From NCBI GenBank assembly GCA_951813325.1, contig OX638350.1, forward strand, positions 2,027,954-2,091,953: a stretch of 64,000 bases of DNA, read 5' to 3'. The position numbers and the translations under genes are program-made. The stretch comes from an uncultured Acidimicrobiales bacterium. GTDB taxonomy: Bacteria; Actinomycetota; Acidimicrobiia; Acidimicrobiales; Bin134. A model generated the notes under the pieces. That model ran no database searches. It worked only from the letters and a program-made list of their open reading frames with translations, and was not told the DNA's origin. Shown piece by piece: positions 25,527 through 32,974 of the stretch; positions within the stretch are counted from its first letter, which is position 1; every line of letters starts with the position of its first letter.

Positions 25527-25881
25527 CACCCAAACGCTCCCACAACCAAAACAACCCAAGCCGAACAACAGCCCGAGATGACACCACAGCCACCACCCGT
25601 CCGGCAAACAACCGAACCGCTCCCACAACCCCGACCCAACACAGAGGCGAAAAACACGGAAACCATCACCCCACCAAAATACACCAAAACAGCGGACACC
25701 GCCCAACCAACCGCTGGCGGCGATCCGCTAGAGTTCACCGGGAAACACATCGCAAACAGATCTCGGTCATCCTCACTTGACCCACATAGGAGGGCAAGCT
25801 CTACCAGTGGCCGCGACAAAGACCATTGCAGACGGTTTGGGCTGAGTCCCGCCGGTGGAATTCGCCGTGCTTCTGCGGTTT
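25527..25881. other. Strand-skewed intergenic stretch
   Basis: 355 bp of A/C-rich (plus strand) sequence between the hydrolase and the end of the paralog array. No gene is supported on either strand; the possible N-terminal extension of the hydrolase covers 25527-25706. The skew continues from the hydrolase and changes sharply at the array border near 25886. Confidence 0.5.
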
Positions 25882-26406
25882 CTAAGAAAACTCGACGGCC
25901 AGTTCAGGAATTGGCTTCGCCCTCCTCAACCGCATCGACAGACACAGGGACGGCACTGTCGGGCTCGCCGGCCAGCCCCCAATACCGGCGAGGGTTTCCG
26001 CTCTTTTGGCCAGTCTTTCATCTCGCTGCTCAAGCATCGTTTCCCAACAGCCTGCCCGAAACAACAGAACACGAACTGAGAAGACATTCACGAACGTCAA
26101 CACCCATAAGGCCACGAATACCAGAAAAGAAATCACCCCCGGCGAAAAAGTAAGAAAACCCAAAGCAGCAATCCCAGACAGACTGCCAAATAGCCAAATG
26201 GCCCAGAATCGCCAAGCCGGCTTGAACGGGTCTTCGGTATACACGTCTATGAGCCATTTCTTGACCCGCCCGTAGTGCTCGGGCGGTGTGATCTCCATGG
26301 AAGGAATCATGCAGTACCAGGTTTCGGCGATTATCTGCCGCCAGCTCAGAGCTGCGGCGTAGTCGGCTCGCGATGGAAAGTCTTGCTCCCTGACTTTTTT
26401 CATCAT
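25882..26406 (-). CDS. TPPEHYG-family membrane protein, copy A1
   Basis: 174 aa from ATGATG at 26406. Unrecognised family, named here for its shared motif. Layout: cytosolic N-terminus MMKKVREQDFPSRADYAAAL, ITPPEHYGRVKKWL (about 50-60), two adjacent hydrophobic helices (about 72-92 and 96-116), then LLFRAGCWETMLEQRDERLAKR and a charged tail. Its start overlaps by 4 nt the stop of a leftover lipoprotein C-terminus (C1). Nearly identical to copy A2, differing by about two residues over the shared length. Last gene of the array. Confidence 0.75.
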   Translation of the reverse strand: MMKKVREQDFPSRADYAAALSWRQIIAETWYCMIPSMEITPPEHYGRVKKWLIDVYTEDPFKPAWRFWAIWLFGSLSGIAALGFLTFSPGVISFLVFVALWVLTFVNVFSVRVLLFRAGCWETMLEQRDERLAKRAETLAGIGGWPASPTVPSLCLSMRLRRAKPIPELAVEFS

Positions 26407-26601
26407 CCGACTGTCTCCACGCAATAGTCGATTCTGTGCTCGATGATAGTGGTGTAGCCGCTATCTTCAAATATCTCTGAGACGATTGCTGTTTGCTTTG
26501 TCCACTTCGTGTCGGTGGCGCTCAGCCAGGGGGGCGCCAAGCAGCTTGTGACGCCGGAGATGCTCAACAACACGTCGTCATCTTGGCTGTTGAGCCACGC
26601 G
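26403..26601 (-). pseudogene. C1: orphan C-terminal fragment of the array lipoprotein
   Basis: Encodes 66 residues about 90% identical to the last 66 residues of the full-length protein at 28880-30480 (AWLNSQDDDVLLSISGVTS... to HRIDYCVETVG). Homology stops at 26601. There is no signal sequence or own start beyond a chance ATG at 26609. The stop keeps the same ATGA overlap with the following A gene as in the intact locus. It is a by-product of tandem duplication, though it might be expressed by read-through. Confidence 0.75.
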
Positions 26602-26661
26602 GCACCCACACCGACGGCGTTCGCCGGGGAAGCTCATGCCGTTTCCCTGCGGCAACAATTT

Positions 26662-27090
26662 CTATGACATCTCCTCTTGTCTTCGCGGGCCGACCGACTT
26701 CTGATCCCGCTTCTCCAAAGCCAGCTCCCAACCACCCGCCCGAAACCACATCACCTGCGCCAGTACAGTAACGAGAATAAGCGGAATCAAGCCCACAATC
26801 ACCCCGGGCCTAGCGGCCCACATACCAAAATAGCTCTGGAATGCATAACTCACTACTGTTGCCGGGCCAAGACCCAATGGGATCAGCCACAACCAAGTAC
26901 CACCTATCGTGCCGTCAGGCTTGGCAGCATAGGCAGCGCGTGCAAGCCAGCGTTTGAATGGACCGTAATGCTCAGGTGGTGTCACCCCTCTCATACGAGT
27001 TAAAAATAAAGTACCTCTGCATATCTCCCACCAGTTGAGGACGGCTGCGAACTCGGCCCTCGTGGGATAGTCCTGCTCCTGTTTTCTCAT
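26662..27090 (-). CDS. TPPEHYG-family membrane protein, copy B1
   Basis: 142 aa. N-terminus MRKQEQDYPTRAEFAAVLNWW and C-terminus WFRAGGWELALEKRDQK match B2 closely and match the A proteins at the motifs YPTRAEFAA, TPPEHYGPFKRWL and FRAGxWE. The two-helix core (about 75-120) is diverged from B2. Starts 2 nt after the A2 stop, so it is co-translated. Function unknown; both ends are probably cytosolic. Confidence 0.75.
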   Translation of the reverse strand: MRKQEQDYPTRAEFAAVLNWWEICRGTLFLTRMRGVTPPEHYGPFKRWLARAAYAAKPDGTIGGTWLWLIPLGLGPATVVSYAFQSYFGMWAARPGVIVGLIPLILVTVLAQVMWFRAGGWELALEKRDQKSVGPRRQEEMS

Positions 27091-27092
27091 CG

Positions 27093-27644
27093 CTACCCCA
27101 CCGCTCGATGCCGCACACAATGGGAAAACTCGACGGCTAGCTCAAGAATTGGCTTCGCCCTCCTCAACCGCATCGACAGACACAGGGACGGCACTGTCGG
27201 GCTCGCCAGCCAGCCCCCAATACCGGCGAGGGTTTCCGCTCTTTTGGCCAGCCTTTCATCTCGCTGCTCAAGCATCGTTTCCCAACAGCCTGCCCGAAAC
27301 AACAGAACACGAACTGAGAAGACATTCACGAACGTCAACACCCATAAGGCCACGAATACCAGAAAAGAAATCACCCCCGGCGAAAAAGTAAGAAAACCCA
27401 AAGCAGCAATCCCAGACAGACTGCCAAATAGCCAAATGGCCCAGAATCGCCAAGCCGGCTTGAACGGGTCTTCGGTATACACGTCTATGAGCCATTTCTT
27501 GACCCGCCCGTAGTGCTCGGGCGGTGTGATCTCCATGGAAGGAATCATGCAGTACCAGGTTTCGGCGATTATCTGCCGCCAGCTCAGAGCTGCGGCGTAG
27601 TCGGCTCGCGATGGAAAGTCTTGCTCCCTGACTTTTTTCATCAT
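27093..27644 (-). CDS. TPPEHYG-family membrane protein, copy A2
   Basis: 183 aa, from ATGATG at 27644. Same layout as A1 and nearly identical in sequence, but it runs nine residues longer (…EFSHCVRHRAVG) and ends 2 nt before the B1 start. The start overlaps the stop of the orphan fragment C2. Nucleotide identity with A1 is almost complete over at least 750 bp including non-coding DNA, so the duplication is recent or kept uniform by gene conversion. Confidence 0.75.
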   Translation of the reverse strand: MMKKVREQDFPSRADYAAALSWRQIIAETWYCMIPSMEITPPEHYGRVKKWLIDVYTEDPFKPAWRFWAIWLFGSLSGIAALGFLTFSPGVISFLVFVALWVLTFVNVFSVRVLLFRAGCWETMLEQRDERLAKRAETLAGIGGWLASPTVPSLCLSMRLRRAKPILELAVEFSHCVRHRAVG

Positions 27645-27839
27645 CCGACTGTCTCCACGCAATAGTCGATTCTGTGCTCGATGATAGTGGTGTAGCCGCT
27701 ATCTTCAAATATCTCTGAGACGATTGCTGTTTGCTTTGTCCACTTCGTGTCGGTGGCGCTCAGCCAGGGGGGCGCCAAGCAGCTTGTGACGCCGGAGATG
27801 CTCAACAACACGTCGTCATCTTGGCTGTTGAGCCACGCG
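27641..27839 (-). pseudogene. C2: second orphan C-terminal fragment of the array lipoprotein
   Basis: A copy of C1, displaced by 1238 bp. It encodes the same 66 residues of the lipoprotein tail, lacks the upstream signal, FN3-like and glycine-rich parts, and ends in a 4-nt overlap with the A2 start. It lies between the B2 stop and A2. Confidence 0.75.
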
Positions 27840-27899
27840 GCACCCACACCGACGGCGTTCGCCGGGGAAGCTCATGCCGTTTCCCTGCGGCAACAATTT

Positions 27900-28328
27900 C
27901 TATGACATCTCCTCTTGTCTTCGCGGGCCGACCGACTTCTGATCCCGCTTCTTTAAAACCTGCTCCCAACCACCCGCCCGAAACCACATCACCTGCGCGG
28001 TAATCGAGATGGCCAGAAGCGGGATCCCACCCACAACAGCGCCGGGCATTGCCGCCCAAATGCCGAGAAATCTGCCACAAGCGACACCTGCTGGTACTAT
28101 TGTTGCAAGACCCAGTGGAATAGCCCACAGATGAGTGCCGCTGGGTTTACCATCCGGCTTAAAGGGACACCCGGCGCGCACAAGCAAGCGTTTGAATGGA
28201 CCGTAATGCTCAGGTGGTGTCACCCCCCTCAAGCCAGTGAAAACAAAAGTAGCTTTAGATATCTCCCACCAGTTAAAAGCGGCGGCGAACTCGGCCCTCG
28301 TGGGATAGTCCTGCTCCTGTTTTCTCAT
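27900..28328 (-). CDS. TPPEHYG-family membrane protein, copy B2
   Basis: 142 aa, same length as B1. The first about 20 and last about 30 residues are almost identical to B1, while the middle (about 23-115), including both helices, differs at many positions (for example FNWWEISKATFVF against LNWWEICRGTLFL). This pattern of conserved ends and a variable membrane core is what diversifying selection or recombination would leave. It follows A3 by 51 bp. Confidence 0.75.
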   Translation of the reverse strand: MRKQEQDYPTRAEFAAAFNWWEISKATFVFTGLRGVTPPEHYGPFKRLLVRAGCPFKPDGKPSGTHLWAIPLGLATIVPAGVACGRFLGIWAAMPGAVVGGIPLLAISITAQVMWFRAGGWEQVLKKRDQKSVGPRRQEEMS

Positions 28329-28361
28329 CGCTGTCCCACCGCTCAATGCTACACACAATGG

Positions 28362-29078
28362 GAAAACTCGACGGCGGGTTCAGGAATTGGCTTCGCCCTC
28401 CTCAACCGCATCGACAGACACAGGGACGGCATTGTCGGGTTCGCCGGCCAGCCCCCCAATACCGGCGAGGGTTTCCGCTCTTTTGGCCAGCCTTTCATCT
28501 CGCTGCTCAAGCATCGTTTCCCAACAGCCTGCCCGAAACAACAGAACACGAAGTGAGAAGACATTCACGAACGTCAACACCCATAAGGCCACAAATACCA
28601 GAAAAGAGATCACCCCTGGCGAAAGAACAAGAAAACCAAAAGCAGCAAGCACAGATAGACTGCCGAATAGACAAATGGTCCAGAATCGCCAAGCCGGCTT
28701 GAACGGGTCTTCGGTAAACACGTCTATGAGCCATTTCTTGACCCGCCCGTAGTGCTCGGGCGGTGTGATCTCCGTCGAAGGAATCATGCAGTACCAGGTT
28801 TCGGCGATTATCTGCCGCCAGCTCAGAGCTGCGGCGTAGTCGGCTCGCGATGGAAAGTCTTGCTCCCTGACTTTTTTCATCATCCAACTGTCTCCACACA
28901 ATGGTCGATCTCGTGCTCGATGATAGTGGTGTAGCCGCTATCTTCAAATGTCTCTGAGACGATTGCTGTTTCCTTTGTCCACTTCGTGTCGGTGGCGCTC
29001 AGCCAGGGGGGCGCCAAGCAGCTTGTGACGCCGGAGATGCTCAACAACACGTCGTCATCTTGGTTGTTGAGCCACGCG
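28362..29078. repeat. Partial unit R3 at the head of the array
   Basis: Carries A3 and the true C-terminal codons of the full-length lipoprotein. Homology to R1/R2 ends at 29078 (R1 26601), where the intact gene continues upstream. This makes R3 the likely parental copy. Confidence 0.85.
28380..28883 (-). CDS. TPPEHYG-family membrane protein, copy A3 (frameshifted C-terminus)
   Basis: 167 aa; the ATG at 28883 overlaps the lipoprotein stop (ATGA). N-terminal 140 residues match A1/A2 apart from scattered changes in the helices (SLSVLAAFGFLVLSPG against SLSGIAALGFLTFSPG). A run of six C at 28452-28457 replaces five in A1/A2 and shifts the frame, so the tail reads LAGEPDNAVPVSVDAVEEG instead of the A1/A2 tail. 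With five C it would end at 28349, close to the B2 start. Confidence 0.72.
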   Translation of the reverse strand: MMKKVREQDFPSRADYAAALSWRQIIAETWYCMIPSTEITPPEHYGRVKKWLIDVFTEDPFKPAWRFWTICLFGSLSVLAAFGFLVLSPGVISFLVFVALWVLTFVNVFSLRVLLFRAGCWETMLEQRDERLAKRAETLAGIGGLAGEPDNAVPVSVDAVEEGEANS

Positions 29079-30480
29079 ACGCCCATAGCGGCGGCGACCC
29101 CCAAAGCAGCCCCGACCACAGTCCCCACGAGCCCCAGAGATGACCCTACAGTCGCGCCGGTTCGTACCATCACATACGCAGACACGCTAACCGCGCCGGT
29201 GACTGTCGCACCGACGATGATGCTGACTCCATTTTCTTCTAGTGCGTTGTCCCACCATGTGTCGCCGGCTTCGGGCAGCGGCTGGTGCCATGGCAGGTCG
29301 GGGATGTCGGATTGGTCGGAGCAAGTGCCGTCGGTTGTGTGGTCTCCGCAGTGACGGTGGGCCTCAACGCTGGCGTTGCCGGTGGCTGTCTCGTGCAGAT
29401 GCGGCTCGTCGGCTCCGTGGGTCCGGCCCGTGCCGTGCTGGAAGTACTCGAGCACCTTGTCGTCGTCGATCTCCACATCCAAGTGCTCAGTCCAATAGAT
29501 GGTGCAAGTGCGGGTCCAGCCAGTGTCAGCCGCGTTTCTGACGGTAGGCGAGCAATTGTCGCTGCCTAGCTCAGGGTCTATGCTTTCGCTCAAGACATAG
29601 CGTTCCAGGCCGGGATTCACCCATATGTGGGCACAGACGCCCAGCATGCATCCCGACTCCCATTCTCCATTGGGACTTGTCCAGTCGGGATCATCGGGAT
29701 TGTCGGGGTCGAGGGGGTCGCAGTCCACGGACGCGGTTGGGGAGGGGTCGCCCCAGTCACCAGCGGTGTGGGCTTGGACCTGGAAGGCGTAGGTTTGGCC
29801 TTCTTGTCTTTGGGCGTGGACCCGGCGTTGGCTGCCGGTTCCGCCGAGGCCGGTGTAGATGATGCCGATGGTCTGGTAGTTGTCGGCTCCGGCCATGTGG
29901 TCCCATTCCAGGGTGACCACGCCGTGGCTGTTGCACGACGCGGACACGCTCTGGGGAACCCACCTCGGACAGTACTCGGAGGTCTCAGCCCACGCGGAGA
30001 ACTCGGTGTTCCCTGCGACTACGACGTCGGACCGCTCCCTTATCCTGATCTCGTGGGTGTGGTGGGGGGTCGGATTATTGTACGTGTAGGCTGCCGGCGG
30101 ATTCGCAGGAGCATATTCAGCGTTTGCAACATGCTCGCCGTTGATCTCCACTTCGAAGAGTCTCAGCGGCACATAGATGCCGGGGATCGGGTCAGTGTTC
30201 CAAGTGATAACCAGCTCTCCGCTGACAGCGCAATCAGCTTGCAAACCAGTGGGCGCGGGCAACGCTGCCGGCACCGGGGTCGCTATCGGGGGGGGGGGGG
30301 GGGTGGCGGAGGGGGTGGCGGGGGCGCCGATGTCGGGGTGGGCGCCGATGTCGGGGTGGGCGCCGATGTCGGGGTGGGCGTCGGGCTCGGCGTTCCGCAA
30401 TCGAAGAGGCAGCCTGAGGCGAAGACAGCGCCGACAACGAAAATGGCCATCGCGACCAGGCCGCGGCGGTGCTTGTTCAT
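28880..30480 (-). CDS. Array lipoprotein, out of frame at a poly-C tract (candidate phase-variable gene)
   Basis: Begins MNKHRRGLVAMAIFVVG with lipobox FASGC (Cys24), then PTPTSA repeats and polyproline encoded by a C-run. With the 16 C seen, this frame stops at 30283 (TAG). The downstream frame is open from above the tract to 28880. Seventeen or 14 C would join them into one protein (533 aa with 17). Downstream parts: two FN3-like beta domains (about 77-165 and 175-260), a Cys/His-rich region, a long Gly-rich hydrophobic segment (about 415-470; GSSLGLVGTVVGAALGV), and a 66-residue tail that is also found as orphan copies C1/C2. It is surface-anchored by prediction; function unknown. It overlaps A3 by 4 nt. 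A sequencing error in the tract must be excluded. Confidence 0.7.
30288..30303. repeat. Homopolymer run of 16 G (poly-C in the coding strand)
   Basis: Lies inside the lipoprotein reading frame, between the PTPTSA repeats and the FN3-like domains. Runs this long are prone to slipped-strand mispairing. Gain of one or loss of two bases restores the frame; the present length leaves the gene off. Confidence 0.9.
30324..30377. repeat. Three perfect 18-bp tandem repeats
   Basis: Units at 30324, 30342 and 30360. In the lipoprotein frame (minus strand) they encode PTPTSA repeats, a flexible stalk after the lipobox. Being a multiple of three, copy changes alter stalk length without shifting frame. Confidence 0.85.
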
Positions 30481-30545
30481 CCCAGCACCCGGGGGGCGAA
30501 GCCCGCGGCAACACTGGCAACCGCAACGACCAGACGGCGTTTCAT
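30477..30545 (-). CDS. 22-aa leader peptide before the array lipoprotein
   Basis: ATG at 30545 reads MKRRLVVAVASVAAGFAPRVLG and its TGA overlaps the lipoprotein ATG (ATGA). The lipoprotein ATG has only a weak ribosome-binding site of its own, so initiation may depend on this short frame. The peptide looks like half of a signal sequence and could also be a decayed earlier start. Confidence 0.4.
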   Translation of the reverse strand: MKRRLVVAVASVAAGFAPRVLG

Positions 30546-30553
30546 GGTCTATC

Positions 30554-30582
30554 TCACTACTTTTCTTTTTTGGCCTTGTCAA
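30554..30582 (-). promoter_or_regulatory. Predicted promoter of the lipoprotein/paralog array
   Basis: On the minus strand TTGACA (30582-30577) is followed after 17 nt by TAGTGA (30559-30554). The -35 is a perfect consensus, the -10 is weak. It sits about 10 bp upstream of the leader peptide ATG, consistent with a short 5' leader. No other promoter of comparable quality is seen between the array genes. Confidence 0.5.
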
Positions 30583-31047
30583 GCCCTTGCCGAAAAAACC
30601 CGACCCCACACACCCCGCCCCTCACCGCGCCACCCGTCAAAACCCTCCAGATGGCCAGACGAATCGCCGCCCGAAACAACACCCAGGCGGCGTTTGCCGG
30701 CGCGGCGGCTGAGGCTGACGTGGCCCGTCGGATCACCGTCGACGCAGGAGCGGCCAACCAGGAAGCCTGTGCCGGCGCCCGCACCGTCTGCGTGCAGTCG
30801 GGCCCCGGCCCCTGCTGGACTCGAACGGCTCCACCGACTGGGCAGGCTTGTCTTCGAGCAGACACAGGCCGTGCCAGCCCATGTGAGCACCCCGGCCCGG
30901 CGATTCGGCCGCGACCTGCGAGATTGCATTGAGGCCAGCCGTCTGGCCGAAGGCTGGCACCGGGTGATCGGCGCCGCTGGTGAGAACAGCGCCAACGCCA
31001 GGAAACGCCTCATACCAGTTTGAGGACAGCGCCAACGCCAAAAAGCG
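30583..31047. other. Gene-poor stretch with decayed coding fragments
   Basis: No intact gene. A plus-strand frame from ATG 30651 starts plausibly (MARRIAARNNTQAAFAG) but then runs into Cys/Pro-rich noise. A second plus frame to 31023 ends KRLIPV. An imperfect direct repeat (CAGCGCCAACGCCA at about 30988 and 31027) lies just before the amidohydrolase stop. Probably remnants at an island junction. Confidence 0.4.
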
Positions 31048-32247
31048 TCAGGCCGGTTGGAGCTGGTTCAACCCGGTGGTGTTGTCGAGCAGGATCTTCT
31101 TTTTGGCAGCGTCGTCGAAGCCCTTGTCCTTGAGCTCCACCAGGTAGTCCAGGGGCTGGGGCATGCCCTCGATGTGGGGCCAGTCGCTGCCGAAGATCAC
31201 CCGGTCGGCGCCCATGTAGTGGACCACCTCGGCCACGTCGTCCTCCCAGAAGGGGTTGATCCACACGTGCTGGCGGAACAGCTCGGCGGGATCCTCGCCG
31301 AACCACCCGATGTTCTTCTTGGCGGCCTGGCCCAGCTTGCGGAACAGGTCGCCCAGGAACTGCGACCCGTTCTCCACCGAGGCCACCCGAAGGTTGGCGA
31401 ACCGCTCGAAGAGCTTCTCCAGCGCCAGGGTGATCAGGTAGTCGTAGGCGGCCCGCTCGATGTTGTAGGCCTTGATGCTGGGCTTGTACTTGCGCTGCTT
31501 GGCCATCCCCGACGAGGCGAATCCGTCCACGTCATAGCCCTGGGTGGTGTAGCCGCTGTCTCCGGCGTGGACCACCGCGCAGATGCCGGCCTCGTTGACC
31601 CGGGCCCAGAACGGGTCGAAGTGCTCGTCGGCCGGCGACTTGAACCCATCAGCAGTCCATACCGCGGCAGGGCGCATCACGATGGTGCGGGCGCCCTTGT
31701 CCAAAACCCACTCCAGCTCCTGGCAGGCCCAGTCCACGTCGCCCAAAGCGATGTAGGGAGCGGCAAAGATGGTGTCGCGGTAGGCGAAGCCCCACTGCTC
31801 GTCCAGCCAGCGGTTGAACCCGCCGAACAGGGCGCACACTGCTTCGATGTCTTCTTTGACGAGCTCCTCGTAGAGCACGCCCAGCGTGGGGAACAGCCAC
31901 ACCGACTGGAGCCCCTGCTCGGCCACCTTGTCAACCCGGGCATCCCGGTCGTCCACGTAGAAGCGGGGCAGCCGCTCCCGCTTGCTCAGCATGTCAGCCG
32001 GATTCCGCCCCTCGGGGTTGCCCCGGAAGTAGTCGTGCAAGGCGCCGGGCAAAGCGATCGGATCCCAGGTGGGGTTTACCACGGCGTGGCTGATGGCGCC
32101 GCCCACCAGGTGGTAGCGGCGGCCGTTCACCTCGGCCCACTGCACGCAGCGGGGCTGCATGGCCGGGTCCACGTGACGGGTGAAGGCGTCCACCGCCTCG
32201 TAGTAGTGGTTGTCGCAGTCGAAGGGGATGTAACCAAGCTCGTCCAC
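31048..32247 (-). CDS. Amidohydrolase-2 family metal-dependent hydrolase
   Basis: 399 aa TIM-barrel hydrolase/decarboxylase-like protein. N-terminal metal motif DCDNHYYE, central His in AVVHAGDSG, and the late FGSDWPHIEGM Asp/His pair fit the amidohydrolase-2 (ACMSD-like) family common in mycobacteria and other Actinobacteria. The natural substrate is unknown, probably an aromatic or cyclic acid. No signal peptide. It stands between the array and the TA cluster. Confidence 0.85.
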   Translation of the reverse strand: MDELGYIPFDCDNHYYEAVDAFTRHVDPAMQPRCVQWAEVNGRRYHLVGGAISHAVVNPTWDPIALPGALHDYFRGNPEGRNPADMLSKRERLPRFYVDDRDARVDKVAEQGLQSVWLFPTLGVLYEELVKEDIEAVCALFGGFNRWLDEQWGFAYRDTIFAAPYIALGDVDWACQELEWVLDKGARTIVMRPAAVWTADGFKSPADEHFDPFWARVNEAGICAVVHAGDSGYTTQGYDVDGFASSGMAKQRKYKPSIKAYNIERAAYDYLITLALEKLFERFANLRVASVENGSQFLGDLFRKLGQAAKKNIGWFGEDPAELFRQHVWINPFWEDDVAEVVHYMGADRVIFGSDWPHIEGMPQPLDYLVELKDKGFDDAAKKKILLDNTTGLNQLQPA

Positions 32248-32309
32248 GAAACCAGGCTACCGCTGGGCCCTTGGCTGTGCCTGCTTGGACGACGGCTCGG
32301 GGGGCACAG

Positions 32310-32502
32310 CGACATATCCGCGGCCAACAAGGCCATCGGCAACAAAGCCCTCGAGCTGATGGGCCGCACCATGGCCCAAGGGCTGGCCCGAGAGCACAAC
32401 GTGATCGCCCACCAGTCCCCCGCCGCCCAAGAATTCGGCCGCCTCATCCGCACAGAGGGCTTCAAAACCGCCGTCGCCTGGCAAGCCGAGCAATTCGGCT
32501 AG
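32310..32502 (+). pseudogene. C-terminal fragment resembling enoyl-CoA hydratase
   Basis: About 63 residues (DISAANKAIGNKALELMGRT... LIRTEGFKTAVAWQAEQFG) that read like the last helices of a crotonase-family protein, with no start, active site or N-terminal 200 residues. Composition is coding-like. The family assignment is tentative. It supports past rearrangement next to the amidohydrolase. Confidence 0.4.
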
Positions 32503-32551
32503 GGGGCGCCTTCGGCCGCACGCATCGCGCCATGCGGAGCACTGCTCCCGA

Positions 32552-32974
32552 CTATTCCGACTGCCCCTTCTCCTCCTTATGGGCCCAGACCAATTCCACG
32601 TCGTACTGGTCAAACACCGAGTCGGAGGTCATCAGGGGAATGTCCAAGTCTCTGGACTGAGCGATCAATAGGCGGTCAAACGGATCGCGATGGTTCAGGG
32701 GCAGCGCGCCGGCTTGCAGGGTGTGCGTGTGCTCGATGGCTATTGCCGTCAGGCCGGCGCCGGCGATCCTGCTGGGAACATACGCGGCTGGACGTTCCGG
32801 AAGGTCGAGGCGTCCCAAAGCGTGTTTGATGGCGATCTCCCATGACGACACCGCAGAGAACAGCACGTCTCGGGTTGGATCGACGAGTATCGACTGGGCC
32901 GTTGGGGAAAGCCTCTGCGGTGCGGCGTGCATCCACAAGAAGACCTGCGTATCCAACAGGACAGCCAAAGTCAC
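32552..32974 (-). CDS. PIN-domain toxin
   Basis: 140 aa. PIN residues: Asp8 in VLLDTQVFLW, Glu in SSWEIAIKHALGRL, Asp in HRDPFDRLLIAQS and MTSDSVFD near the end. This SSWEIAIK/RDPFDR subtype is the usual partner of Phd-like antitoxins. The start overlaps the antitoxin stop (32971-32974). It probably cleaves RNA when released; the target is unknown. Confidence 0.88.
   Translation of the reverse strand: MTLAVLLDTQVFLWMHAAPQRLSPTAQSILVDPTRDVLFSAVSSWEIAIKHALGRLDLPERPAAYVPSRIAGAGLTAIAIEHTHTLQAGALPLNHRDPFDRLLIAQSRDLDIPLMTSDSVFDQYDVELVWAHKEEKGQSE

Larger units (their letters stand above)
25886..27123. repeat. Tandem duplication unit R1 (1238 bp)
   Basis: Carries A1, C1 and B1. It begins at GAAAACTCGACGG, which recurs at 27124 and 28362, exactly 1238 bp apart each time. 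The first about 800 bp are almost identical to R2; the B-gene core is diverged. Confidence 0.9.
27124..28361. repeat. Tandem duplication unit R2 (1238 bp)
   Basis: Carries A2, C2 and B2, aligned with R1 at an offset of 1238 bp. The near-identity covers A, C and the start of the B 3' end; the central B region is different. Confidence 0.9.

Noticed and set aside
25527-25706. N-terminal extension of the alpha/beta hydrolase
   Set aside because: Frame is open but Trp/Gly/Cys-rich noise for most of its length; kept only as a possible signal region near 25530-25590.
30770-30850. tRNA-like fragment (CTGGACTCGAACGG resembles a T-loop complement)
   Set aside because: No acceptor, D or anticodon arms can be folded around it.
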